This document shows, in pieces, positions 54,257-62,557 of a DNA stretch of 64,000 bases. Numbering within the stretch: the stretch's first letter is position 1; the number at the start of each line of letters is the position of its first letter. The stretch comes from Lachnospiraceae bacterium. Its GTDB lineage: Bacteria; Bacillota; Clostridia; Lachnospirales; Lachnospiraceae. A program made the position numbers and the translations under genes. Location of the stretch: NCBI GenBank assembly GCA_902363825.1, contig CABJBK010000001.1, forward strand, positions 124,001 through 188,000. The letters are read 5' to 3'. A model generated the notes under the pieces. The model ran no database searches. It saw nothing but the letters and a program-made list of their open reading frames with translations, and was not told the origin of the DNA.

Positions 54257-55189
54257 ATGAAAAAAAAGAAGATTGTGATCGCATTGGGACACGATGCGCT
54301 GGGAACTACGCTTCCGGAACAGAAAAAAGCAACAAAGAAGACAGCGAAGGCAGTCGCTGATTTTATAAAAGATGATTATCAGATCATTGTCACACACAGC
54401 AATGGACCGCAGGTAGGCATGATCCACACGGCAATGTCCGAGTTCTGCCGTCTCTATCCGGAGTACACAGCAACTCCGATGAGTGTCTGCTCCGCAATGA
54501 GCCAGGGATACATCGGCTACGACTTACAGAACGCGATCCGCACGGAGCTTTTGAACCGTGGGATCTACAAACCGGTTGCGACAGTGCTGACCCAGGTGTG
54601 TGTAGATCCTTATGATGAGGCATTCTATCATCCGACCAAGGTCATTGGACGAGTTATGACCGAGGAGGAAGCAGAAGCGGAAGAAAAGAAAGGCAACCAT
54701 GTGATGAAGACCGAGGACGGTTACCGCAGGATCGTTGCGGCACCTAAGCCGATCGATATTGTGGAGATCGACGCGGTGCGCGCACTCAGTGACGCAGATC
54801 AGGTCGTGATCGCGTGTGGCGGCGGCGGAATCCCGGTTCTGATGCAGGAAAATAATTTACAGGGTGCGAGTGCGGTCATTGAAAAAGATCTTGCGGCAGG
54901 AAAGCTTGCGGAGCTGGTAGACGCCGAGACACTCGTTATCCTGACCGGCGTGCAGAAGGTATGCCTGAATTATGGCACACCGTCAGAAAAGCCGATCGAT
55001 TCCATGTCCGTGGAAGAGGCAAAGCGCTATATGGAAGAGGGACAGTTCGAGGAAGGAACCATGCGTCCTAAGATTGAAGCTGCCATCGATTTCATCGGTG
55101 ACTCTGCGATCCGTAAAGTATTCATTACAAAGCTGGATGAGACGCACAGCGGAATGAACACGACAAACGGCACTCTGATCCACAAATAG
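54257..55189 (+). CDS. arcC: carbamate kinase
   Basis: 310 residues from ATG 54257 (GGGAGG 9 bases upstream). The amino-acid-kinase fold is shown by KIVIALGHDAL (G-G-N-A-L position changed to G-H-D-A-L), VTHSNGPQVGMI, IACGGGGIPV and the end VFITKLDETHSGMNTTNGT. The enzyme makes ATP from carbamoyl phosphate, usually in arginine, agmatine or purine fermentation. No arcA/arcB or other partner gene is adjacent. The unusual HD in place of GN in the first loop is worth noting. Co-transcription with the following GT2 looks accidental. Confidence 0.88.
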   Translation: MKKKKIVIALGHDALGTTLPEQKKATKKTAKAVADFIKDDYQIIVTHSNGPQVGMIHTAMSEFCRLYPEYTATPMSVCSAMSQGYIGYDLQNAIRTELLNRGIYKPVATVLTQVCVDPYDEAFYHPTKVIGRVMTEEEAEAEEKKGNHVMKTEDGYRRIVAAPKPIDIVEIDAVRALSDADQVVIACGGGGIPVLMQENNLQGASAVIEKDLAAGKLAELVDAETLVILTGVQKVCLNYGTPSEKPIDSMSVEEAKRYMEEGQFEEGTMRPKIEAAIDFIGDSAIRKVFITKLDETHSGMNTTNGTLIHK

Positions 55190-55212
55190 AAATGAAAGGG
55201 CAATCATGCCAT

Positions 55213-56112
55213 ATGCAAAGTGATAAAAAAGTACAGATACTGATGTCTACTTATAACGGGGAGCGGTATCTTGCAGAACAGTTAGACAGTATTTTCCGTC
55301 AGACCTGGCCAAACATCGAGGTGCTGGTGCGGGATGACGGATCAAAGGACGCGACGCTTGAGATTTTAAAGAAGTATCAGGAACAGCACGATAATCTGTA
55401 TGTATTTCCGGGGAAAAATGAGGGACTTACGAGAAGCTTCCTCGAACTGATCCAGAAATGCGATGCGGATTATGTGGCGTTTTCAGACCAGGATGATTAC
55501 TGGCTGGAAAATAAGATCGAGGTTGCGGTAGAACGTTTGGAGGCGCTTGACGGACCGGCGCTTTATTGCAGCAACCAGATTCTGGTCGATCAGGATTTAA
55601 ACCGTCTGCCTGAGGGTGAGATTCCCGATGCGGTTCCGGGATTTGGCAACGCGCTGATCGAGAGTATGTGTACCGGGTGTACCGCAGTGATGAACCGGGC
55701 GCTGATCGATGAGGTAAAGGGACATCTGCCAAAGAATGCGATCTGGCATGACTGGTGGTGTTATCTGGTGGCATCTTATCTTGGGACGGTCATTTTTGAC
55801 AAGGGCGCGTACATCCTCTATCGTCAGCATGGCGACAATCAGCTGGGATCGAGCAGAAGTGCGCTTGTAATGATAAAAAACAAGTGGAAGTTCTTAAAAA
55901 AGACGAGAGGGATGCTCGGAAAGCAGATCGCGAATTTTGCCAAAGAGTATCATGGAAATAAAGAAAAGGACGAGCTGGTGCAGCTGCTCCTCGCATCGAA
56001 GACCAGTTTTGCGGCGCGTATCCGGCTTATATTTAACAAAAAGATCTATCGTCAGAAACGCCTGGACAACATCGTGGTGAAAGGGCTGTATCTGATCAAT
56101 CGGATGTTATAA
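55213..56112 (+). CDS. GT2 glycosyltransferase
   Basis: 299 residues from ATG 55213; an ATG at 55192 is in frame but lacks a ribosome site, whereas AAAGGG lies 12 bases before 55213. The GT-A motifs are VQILMSTYNGERYLAEQLDSI, VRDDGSKD and FSDQDDYWLENK, with a basic C-terminal region. It is close in pattern to the GT2 at 48431-49165 but longer by about 55 residues. It is probably a rhamnosyl- or hexosyltransferase for wall polysaccharide. It ends at a long bidirectional terminator facing the reversed phosphorylase gene. Confidence 0.85.
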   Translation: MQSDKKVQILMSTYNGERYLAEQLDSIFRQTWPNIEVLVRDDGSKDATLEILKKYQEQHDNLYVFPGKNEGLTRSFLELIQKCDADYVAFSDQDDYWLENKIEVAVERLEALDGPALYCSNQILVDQDLNRLPEGEIPDAVPGFGNALIESMCTGCTAVMNRALIDEVKGHLPKNAIWHDWWCYLVASYLGTVIFDKGAYILYRQHGDNQLGSSRSALVMIKNKWKFLKKTRGMLGKQIANFAKEYHGNKEKDELVQLLLASKTSFAARIRLIFNKKIYRQKRLDNIVVKGLYLINRML

Positions 56113-56122
56113 AAACGTTTAT

Positions 56123-56163
56123 AAAAAGAACATGTTCCGGAATTTCCGAAACATGTTCTTTTT
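56123..56163. terminator. long bidirectional terminator
   Basis: AAAAAGAACATGTT (56123-56136) is the exact reverse complement of AACATGTTCTTTTT (56150-56163), with a small inner stem CCGG/CCG. The A-run and T-run make it work on both strands between convergent genes. Confidence 0.9.
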
Positions 56164-56183
56164 GTATTGGCAGTTGTCAGAGT

Positions 56184-56202
56184 GGGATGCGGAACGCATC
56201 CC
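56184..56202. terminator. short hairpin downstream of the phosphorylase
   Basis: GGGATGCG (56184-56191) pairs perfectly with CGCATCCC (56195-56202), loop GAA. There is no good T-run on the minus strand next to it, so it may protect the 3' end rather than terminate. Confidence 0.5.
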
Positions 56203-56212
56203 GCTTTCTGGA

Positions 56213-58648
56213 TTATCCCATTACAACTTCAACCTGAACTTCTTTTTTGGAGCCGTCAAACGGGATCATATTTCCTTCTACCGGAGTGCCGTCTACGGTC
56301 ATGGAAGCAACACCTTTTTCTGCGCCATTCGGATTCTTGACCGTGATGTGATAGGTTACGCCACGGAAATCACGTTTTGCAGAGAAGCCGTCTAAGGATG
56401 CCGGAATACAAGGATCTACAACCAGTCCGTCATAGTCCGGGCGGATGCCGAGGATGTACTGCGAAACGTCAAGGAACGTCCATGCGGCGGTTCCGGTCAG
56501 CCAGCTGTTCTTTGCTTCACCAAAGTTTGGCGCGTCTTTTCCTGCGATCATCTGGGAGTACACATATGGTTCGGTGCGATGGATCTCGCTGATATCCTCA
56601 ATGTAGGCAGGGCAGGTTCTCGTGTATACCTGCCATGCGCGGTTTCCACGTCCGACTACCGTCTCTGCGATAGAGATCCATGGATTGTTGTGGCAGAAGA
56701 TACCGGCATTTTCCTTGTAGCCGCCCGGGTAGGAGGTGATCTCACCTAACTCTACATGATATTTGGTATAGTATGGCTGGAGCAGTACGATACCATATTT
56801 GGTGTCCAGATGCTTTTCTACCGATTCCATGGCCTTTAAGCAGTAGCCGTCTTTTAAGCCGATCTCGGCAATGACACAAAAGCCCTGTGGCTCGATGAAG
56901 ATTTTTCCTTCCTCGCATTCTTTGGAACCGACCTTGTGTTTGTAATGGTCATAGGCACGCAGATACCATTCGCCATCCCAGCCGGCATCGAGTACGGTCT
57001 GTTCCATTTTTTCGATCTGTTTTTCTGCTTCTTTTGCTTCTTCTTCAAGCCCTCTGTGACGGCAGATCGCTGCGTAATCTTTGCCGTATTTTACGAACAT
57101 TCCGGCGATGAAGACAGATTCTGCATTCGGTCCTTCCGATGGTCCGAAGGTCTGGAAAGATTCACCCGGTTCTTCGGAGAAGCAGTTTAAGTTTAAGCAG
57201 TCGTTCCAGTCGGCGCGTCCGATCAGCGGAAGACCGTGCGGGCCCAAATGATTTACGGTATAGTTGAAGGAACGTCTTAAATGTTCCATAAAGTCGGTTG
57301 CCTTGGATGCGTCGTTATCATACGGTGTGATCTCGTCTAAGATCGAGTAGTCACCGGTCTCCTTGATGTAAGCGGCAGTTCCCGCAATGAGCCAGAGCGG
57401 ATCATCATTGAAACCGCTTCCGATATCGGCATTTCCCTTTTTGGTCAGCGGCTGGTACTGATGGTAAGCGCTGCCGTCCTCAAACTGGGTGGAAGCGATA
57501 TCGAGGATACGCTGTCTTGCGCGATCCGGGATCAGATGTACGAAACCGAGCAGATCCTGGCAGGAATCACGGAAGCCCATGCCTCTGCCGATGCCGGATT
57601 CAAAGTAGGAAGCCGAACGGGACATATTGAAGGTGACCATACACTGATACTGGTGCCATACGTTGACCATGCGATCCAGTTTTTCTTCGGAAGAAGATAC
57701 GGTGAAATGGGAGAGCAGGCCGTTCCAGTAAGCTTTTAAGTCGGCAAGTGCCTGATCCGCTTTTTCGGTTGTGTCAAATTTGGCGAGCATAGCTTCCGCC
57801 GGTTTGCGGTTTACCTTATTTAAACCTTCCCACTTTTCGTCCTTTTTGTTCTCCACATAGCCGAGTACAAAGACGAGGTCTCTGCTTTCGCCCGGAGCCA
57901 GAGAAATATTGATCTGGTGGGAACCAACCGGAGCCCAGCCGCTTGCAACGGAATTTTTGGCTTTTCCGGTCATCACGACTTCCGGAGCACGGTTTTCGCC
58001 GTATGCGCCAAGGAAAGAATCGCGGTCGGTATCAAATCCGTCGATGTCTGCATTGACGGAGAAGATCGCGTAGTGGTTCCGGCGTTCACGGTACTCGGTC
58101 TTGTGGTAGATCGTGGATCCGTGGATCTCGACTTCGCCGGTGCTGAAATTACGCTGGAAGTTGGTCATGTCATCCATGGCATTCCACAGGCAGAATTCCA
58201 CATAGGAAAACAGGGTGAAATCCTTTTTCTCATCGGATTCATTGGTCAGTGTCAGTTTATTTACTTCACACGCAGTGCCCATTGGGACAAAATCGGTGAG
58301 GACGGCGGAAATGCCGTTCTTTTTTCCTTCAAAAATAGAGTAGCCAAGACCGTGGCGGCATTTGTAGTCGTCAAGTTCGGTCTTGGTCGGCATCCAGCCC
58401 GGATTCCATACGGTATCGCCATCCTTGATAAAGTAGTAAAGACCGTTGCTGTCCAGCGGTACGTTGTTATAGCGGTATCTGGTCAGGCGAAGGAGCTTCG
58501 CGTCTTTATAAAAGCTGTATCCTCCGCAGGTATTTGATTTCAAGGAAAAGAAATCTTCACAGCCGAGGTAGTTGATCCACGGCAGCGGGGTACGCGGTGA
58601 AGTGATCACATATTCCTTGTTCGCGTCGTCAAAATGTCCGAATTTCAT
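56213..58648 (-). CDS. GH94 cellobiose phosphorylase
   Basis: 811 residues on the minus strand. The N-terminal half is the beta-sandwich of GH94 ([42 protein letters not shown]). The helical barrel carries [25 protein letters not shown] and [12 protein letters not shown] (D480, D483), the stretch with the general-acid Asp of cellobiose phosphorylases. Length and motifs fit the cellobiose rather than the much longer cellodextrin or cyclic-glucan enzymes. It splits cytoplasmic cellobiose with phosphate into glucose-1-phosphate and glucose. AGGAGG lies 10 bases upstream of the ATG. It is regulated with the divergent LacI gene (see operators). The glucose-1-phosphate formed is also a precursor for the CDP-sugar pathway. 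Confidence 0.93.
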   Translation of the reverse strand: MKFGHFDDANKEYVITSPRTPLPWINYLGCEDFFSLKSNTCGGYSFYKDAKLLRLTRYRYNNVPLDSNGLYYFIKDGDTVWNPGWMPTKTELDDYKCRHGLGYSIFEGKKNGISAVLTDFVPMGTACEVNKLTLTNESDEKKDFTLFSYVEFCLWNAMDDMTNFQRNFSTGEVEIHGSTIYHKTEYRERRNHYAIFSVNADIDGFDTDRDSFLGAYGENRAPEVVMTGKAKNSVASGWAPVGSHQINISLAPGESRDLVFVLGYVENKKDEKWEGLNKVNRKPAEAMLAKFDTTEKADQALADLKAYWNGLLSHFTVSSSEEKLDRMVNVWHQYQCMVTFNMSRSASYFESGIGRGMGFRDSCQDLLGFVHLIPDRARQRILDIASTQFEDGSAYHQYQPLTKKGNADIGSGFNDDPLWLIAGTAAYIKETGDYSILDEITPYDNDASKATDFMEHLRRSFNYTVNHLGPHGLPLIGRADWNDCLNLNCFSEEPGESFQTFGPSEGPNAESVFIAGMFVKYGKDYAAICRHRGLEEEAKEAEKQIEKMEQTVLDAGWDGEWYLRAYDHYKHKVGSKECEEGKIFIEPQGFCVIAEIGLKDGYCLKAMESVEKHLDTKYGIVLLQPYYTKYHVELGEITSYPGGYKENAGIFCHNNPWISIAETVVGRGNRAWQVYTRTCPAYIEDISEIHRTEPYVYSQMIAGKDAPNFGEAKNSWLTGTAAWTFLDVSQYILGIRPDYDGLVVDPCIPASLDGFSAKRDFRGVTYHITVKNPNGAEKGVASMTVDGTPVEGNMIPFDGSKKEVQVEVVMG

Positions 58649-58697
58649 AGTTTATAATCCTCCTGATATCCATATAATCGTATGTTACAACACATCA

Positions 58698-58711
58698 CGA
58701 AAACGATTAAG
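58698..58711 (+). promoter_or_regulatory. LacI-type operator O1 (phosphorylase side)
   Basis: CGAAAACGATTAAG, identical to the box at 58987-59000 and flanked here by ATCA/GTGAT, so that ATCAC...GTGAT forms an imperfect palindrome. It lies just downstream of the phosphorylase promoter on the minus strand. Confidence 0.8.
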
Positions 58712-58731
58712 TGATATTGTTCTTGATACCA

Positions 58732-58760
58732 AGTATATAGTAGAAAAAGTAAAAATGCAA
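58732..58760 (-). promoter_or_regulatory. sigma-A promoter of the cellobiose phosphorylase
   Basis: On the minus strand, -35 TTGCAT (58760-58755), 17-base spacer, -10 TATACT (58737-58732). Operator O1 would lie at roughly +14 to +27, a roadblock position. The rest of the 385-base intergenic region (58761-58950) is AT-rich with no gene visible. Confidence 0.7.
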
Positions 58761-58950
58761 TTCATAACCGGACGAAAACAGGAAAAATAGCAGATTACAC
58801 AAAAAAAAGAAAAACTTTTGTGGAAAGAGACAAGGGACGGTGCGGCAGAAAATGGAGCGATAAAAAAGCAAAGAAGTTTCGTAAATATATAAAAATGCAC
58901 AAATATCACATGGAAAATCAGTGAAATACAATAAAAACATCTAATTATTA

Positions 58951-58979
58951 TTGCATTTTTGAGAAAATGGACGTATAAT
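58951..58979 (+). promoter_or_regulatory. sigma-A promoter of the lacI-type gene
   Basis: -35 TTGCAT (58951-58956), 17-base spacer, perfect -10 TATAAT (58974-58979). Operator O2 begins 8 bases downstream, overlapping the likely start of transcription. Confidence 0.8.
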
Positions 58980-58986
58980 AAAAAGA

Positions 58987-59000
58987 CGAAAACGATTAAG
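58987..59000 (+). promoter_or_regulatory. LacI-type operator O2 (regulator side)
   Basis: A second exact CGAAAACGATTAAG box, 289 bases from O1, in the same orientation. Its position predicts autorepression of the regulator. Confidence 0.8.
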
Positions 59001-59033
59001 CACCTGCGATAAGCGGCGCGCAAGGAGTAAAAA

Positions 59034-60053
59034 ATGGTATCACTGAAAGACATTGCAAAAAAATGCGGAGTTTCAACCGCCACAGTGAGTAAGGCGCTCA
59101 ATGACCAGAAGGACATTGGCGAAAGCACCAAGGCAAGGATCCGGGAAACGGCGAAAGAGATGGGCTATTTCCCCAATTCTGCGGCACGGGCATTGAAAAC
59201 AAAACGTTCCTACAGTCTTGGTGTACTGTTTGAGGAAGAGGCCGGGAGCGGCTTAAAACATGAATACTTTTCGAGTGTTTTAAACGGTTTTAAGACACAG
59301 GCGGAGTCGCAGGGCTATGATATCACGTTTTTAAATACTTCTTTTGAAAAAAGAAAGATGTCTTATTATGAGCACTGCAAGTACCGCAATTTTGACGGAG
59401 TCGCGATCGTTTGCGCGGATTATCACGATCCACAGGTGATGGAGCTTATGGACAGTAATCTGCCGGAAGTGACGATCGATTATATCCATTATAACTGCAC
59501 TGCGGTATGTTCGAATAATGTAAAGGGAATGGAAGATCTTGTCCGCTATGTATACAGCAGGGGACACCGCAGGATCGCCTACATTCACGGGCAGACCAAT
59601 TCCTATGTTACGAAAGACCGTCTGGCGAGCTTTTACCGTGTGTGCGAGGAATTAAAGCTTGATGTCCCGGAGGAATATGTGCGGACTGCCGCGTACCTTG
59701 AGACGAAGGGAACTGCGGTTCAGACCAGGGAGCTTTTGGAGCTGGACGATCCGCCAACCTGCATTCTGTATCCGGATGACACCTCTTTGATCGGCGGGAG
59801 AAATGTGATCATTGAATCGGGCAGAAAGATCCCGGATGACATTTCGATCGCGGGCTACGATGGAATTCTGATGTCGCAGTTACTGCACCCGAAGATCACG
59901 ACCATATCACAGAATATGGATGAGATCGGAAGAGAGGCGGCAAGACGCCTGATCACGGCGATCGAAAATCCGAAAACAACGTTTATCGAGCGGGTGGTGA
60001 TCGAGGGGACACTGTTGCCCGGACAGTCAGTAGGGGATGCGCCGGAAACTTAA
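59034..60053 (+). CDS. LacI-family transcriptional regulator of cellobiose phosphorylase
   Basis: 339 residues. The helix-turn-helix VSLKDIAKKCGVSTATVSKALN (2-23) and the hinge helix NSAARALKTKRS are canonical for LacI/GalR. The ligand-binding domain (~60-330) has the periplasmic-binding fold (GVLFEEEAGSGLKHEYFSSVLNG to SIAGYDGILMSQLLHPKITTI). AAGGAG precedes the ATG. It is divergent from the phosphorylase, with matching operator boxes next to both promoters. The effector is presumably cellobiose or a derived sugar (inference). Confidence 0.93.
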   Translation: MVSLKDIAKKCGVSTATVSKALNDQKDIGESTKARIRETAKEMGYFPNSAARALKTKRSYSLGVLFEEEAGSGLKHEYFSSVLNGFKTQAESQGYDITFLNTSFEKRKMSYYEHCKYRNFDGVAIVCADYHDPQVMELMDSNLPEVTIDYIHYNCTAVCSNNVKGMEDLVRYVYSRGHRRIAYIHGQTNSYVTKDRLASFYRVCEELKLDVPEEYVRTAAYLETKGTAVQTRELLELDDPPTCILYPDDTSLIGGRNVIIESGRKIPDDISIAGYDGILMSQLLHPKITTISQNMDEIGREAARRLITAIENPKTTFIERVVIEGTLLPGQSVGDAPET

Positions 60054-60073
60054 TAAAATAAGAAGAACTTTAT

Positions 60074-60107
60074 GCCGTCTGCGGATAAACCGTGGGCGGC
60101 TTTCTTT
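60074..60107 (+). terminator. intrinsic terminator after the regulator
   Basis: GCCGTCTGCGG (60074-60084) pairs with CCGTGGGCGGC (60090-60100) with three wobbles and loop ATAAA, followed by TTTCTTT. Confidence 0.8.
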
Positions 60108-60149
60108 ATATTGCGGATGAAAATGGACGCTGTGCCTGCATGGAAAAAC

Positions 60150-60178
60150 TTGAAAAAAAACTGGCATAGCGGTATTAT
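60150..60178 (+). promoter_or_regulatory. sigma-A promoter for the 60-62.5 kb membrane genes
   Basis: -35 TTGAAA (60150-60155), 17-base spacer, -10 TATTAT (60173-60178), 50 bases before ATG 60229 with AGGAGG in between. Confidence 0.62.
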
Positions 60179-60228
60179 AATAAAGGCGTTTTCTGCCATA
60201 AATGAGGAAGGAAACAGGAGGATGAAGT

Positions 60229-60699
60229 ATGTTTAAAAAATATGAGGGCAGGAAGGTGGCGGCACTTGTGGCGGCAGTGTTTACGGTGTGCGCGGTACTC
60301 TTTCTGCTGTTGCTGTACGGAATGAACCAGCGGGTAAAAGTGATCGATGTTTCCGGTTGTGAGACAGACAATGGAACGATCGTATATCAGATAGAAGAGG
60401 TTGGAAATTTCTACAATTATGTTTCGGTGCAGGGGTATGCATATCTCCCGGGGGAAGATATTAATGTATCCTGTATGCGGGTGCTCATGTATGATGAAGC
60501 AAAAAATATCTATTATGCGCTCCCGACGGAGACGGTGGAACGTGAGGAGATCACCGGGAATGTGGATGACGGGCATAATTATGACTACTGCGGCTTTAAG
60601 AGCGCGGTTTATAAAAAGAAGGCGGAAGGAAAACTGATGCTCTTGTATGAATGCAATGGAAGACGGATACTGATCGATCCGGATCAGGAGGTGGAGTAA
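60229..60699 (+). CDS. small single-pass membrane protein of unknown function
   Basis: 156 residues. A basic start (KKYEGRK), one membrane helix (~10-32) and a ~120-residue outer beta-rich domain with two cysteines that could pair. I do not recognise a family. A strong AGGAGG site and promoter precede it. It lies 6 bases before a polytopic membrane gene, so the two are probably made together; a role as accessory to that protein is possible. Confidence 0.6.
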   Translation: MFKKYEGRKVAALVAAVFTVCAVLFLLLLYGMNQRVKVIDVSGCETDNGTIVYQIEEVGNFYNYVSVQGYAYLPGEDINVSCMRVLMYDEAKNIYYALPTETVEREEITGNVDDGHNYDYCGFKSAVYKKKAEGKLMLLYECNGRRILIDPDQEVE

Positions 60700-60705
60700 G
60701 GAAAT

Positions 60706-62079
60706 ATGGAACGTTTAAAGACATTATTTAAGAAACTTACGAAAAAGGAATATCTTCCGTTCTGTTTTTTTGCCGGGGTTCAGCTCATCTATCACTGGAT
60801 GATGCGGGAAGGTCCGGGAACGGATGCCATGTGGTTTTTCAGAAACCAGCTCGATGCCTATTCCCTGAAGGATTATCTTACGATCCGCTATCATGGCTGG
60901 AGCTCGAGACTGGTGATCGAGGCGGCACTGGTATATGTTTCCAGACATATGCGCCTGTATAAGCTCCTTGACTGGGGCATGTGGATGCTGCTCGCGTGTT
61001 CACTTTCCGCAGTCTTTGGAAAAACAAAAGACAAAGCGCGCATGAACTGGGTCCTGGTCGGTCTGCTTTTGATCTATCCGCTCGCGGAACTTGGCGGCGC
61101 GGGCTGGATCGCGACAACAACAAATTATATCTGGCCGCTTGCGCTCGGAGTGTTTGTGCTTACAGGGACGGCGCGTGTACTCCGCGGTGAGCGGGTGGCA
61201 TGGTGGATGCACATCCTGTATCTTCCGGCGATGATCTATGCGGCAAATGCCGAGCAGATGTGCGCGGTTTTACTTGGAATAGAGGGCTTATGCTTCCTGT
61301 GGATCCTCTTTGTGAAAAAGCAGGGAAAACAGGTGCTTGTGCTGGCGCCGTATCTGTTGATTGGGCTTGCGGAATTTTTATTCATTCTGAAATGCCCGGG
61401 AAACGCGGCGCGAAAGAATGAGGAGATTGCAAATTATCTGCAGAATTATGAAATGTACAATCTGGTCGACAAGGCGGATCTTGGATTTGTGGATACCATG
61501 AAACACCTGATCTCTTCGGGAAATCTTCTGTTTTTTGCATTCACACTTGTGCTGGCCGTCCTGGTATTTTTGCGTATGAAGGGATTTATGGAGCGTTTCG
61601 TGTCCCTGATCCCGGTATGTATCACGGCAGTGCTCACATTTTTTGGAGATTCGTTTAGTGAGCATTATGCAAAACTCGCAAGCGTACTGGAGAAAAATGA
61701 GATCATAAACGGATATAATTATGTATGGGGATATTCTTATCTGCCGTTCGTATTATATCTGCTTGTTTTACTGTGCATTCTGGTATCGCTCGCATGGGTG
61801 GCGGGATCCTGGGAAGAATTTCTGTTTTGCTTCTTCCTGCTTGCGATCGGACTTGCGTCCCGCGTGGTCATGGGATTTTCTCCGACCATCTTTGTGTCGG
61901 AATCGCGTACATTTTTATATCTGTATATGACGATCGCTGTGACGGCGGCGGCACTGATCGAGTGGCATGATACCGAGTGGAAAGAACATCCGAAGGCGGC
62001 GCAGGCAATCGGACTTGCGGGCGCATGTATGCTTGTGATCTCCCTGTTTGGAGGATTTATGGCGGCATCCGCGATCTAG
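60706..62079 (+). CDS. polytopic membrane protein (DUF6056-like, GT-C-shaped)
   Basis: 457 residues with about eleven membrane segments. After helix 1 an outer loop reads MREGPGTDAMWFFRNQLD and YHGWSSRLVIE; a later loop has TTTNYIWPLALG and LKCPGNAARKNEE. This combination (NYxWPL, CPGNxxR) is what I recall from DUF6056/GtrC-like membrane proteins. A glycosyltransferase acting on the outer face is possible but not shown. AAGGA precedes the ATG. It is coupled to the gene upstream. Confidence 0.55.
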   Translation: MERLKTLFKKLTKKEYLPFCFFAGVQLIYHWMMREGPGTDAMWFFRNQLDAYSLKDYLTIRYHGWSSRLVIEAALVYVSRHMRLYKLLDWGMWMLLACSLSAVFGKTKDKARMNWVLVGLLLIYPLAELGGAGWIATTTNYIWPLALGVFVLTGTARVLRGERVAWWMHILYLPAMIYAANAEQMCAVLLGIEGLCFLWILFVKKQGKQVLVLAPYLLIGLAEFLFILKCPGNAARKNEEIANYLQNYEMYNLVDKADLGFVDTMKHLISSGNLLFFAFTLVLAVLVFLRMKGFMERFVSLIPVCITAVLTFFGDSFSEHYAKLASVLEKNEIINGYNYVWGYSYLPFVLYLLVLLCILVSLAWVAGSWEEFLFCFFLLAIGLASRVVMGFSPTIFVSESRTFLYLYMTIAVTAAALIEWHDTEWKEHPKAAQAIGLAGACMLVISLFGGFMAASAI

Positions 62080-62111
62080 GGGATGTCCGGTGAGAAAGGA
62101 AGGAGAACGGT

Positions 62112-62516
62112 TTGAAAAAGTTTTTATACGCGATGATTGAATATGTCGCGAAGATACATAATTATATCATGGGGCTGAATGATAAATATGAATATGATTT
62201 TTCAGATAAGCAGCTTCATTTTCTGGTGATCGGCGCGATCGGCATGTTACTGATCTTTATTGTATACCCGCTGTTTAAGTGGCTGGCAAGAACCGGGCAT
62301 GTCATGGTGATCGCATGGATCTATGTATTTACGGTGATACTGGTGATCACATTCGCGATCGAGATCGGGCAGAAGGTCACGAATACCGGAAATATGGAAT
62401 TCGCGGATATCGTGTTTGGTGTGGTCGGATTTTTTGTGATGTTTTTCATATTTGCGCTGGTGCGCAGTATCTATCATGGGATCTTAAGCCTGATCCATCA
62501 CTGGAACGACCGTTGA
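62112..62516 (+). CDS. small membrane protein, VanZ-like
   Basis: 134 residues, three or four hydrophobic helices. The stretch QLHFLVIGAIGMLLIFIVYP, then ITFAIEIGQ and ADIVFGVVGFFVMF, resembles the VanZ-like pattern (H-x-x-x-F, F/x-IEIGQ, D-I-x-x-N/G-x-x-G). It starts with TTG at 62112, with GGAGA 7 bases upstream and no better ATG. The function of VanZ-like proteins outside teicoplanin resistance is unclear. It is co-directional with the preceding membrane genes. Confidence 0.6.
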   Translation: MKKFLYAMIEYVAKIHNYIMGLNDKYEYDFSDKQLHFLVIGAIGMLLIFIVYPLFKWLARTGHVMVIAWIYVFTVILVITFAIEIGQKVTNTGNMEFADIVFGVVGFFVMFFIFALVRSIYHGILSLIHHWNDR

Positions 62517-62557
62517 TAAATAGCAATACAAAAGCTGTGTGAGCAGGAAGGAAACAG

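Noticed and set aside
57917..58537. Plus-strand frame of 206 codons opposite the cellobiose phosphorylase
   Set aside because: Fully antisense to GH94 motifs and without an upstream ribosome site; treated as a shadow.
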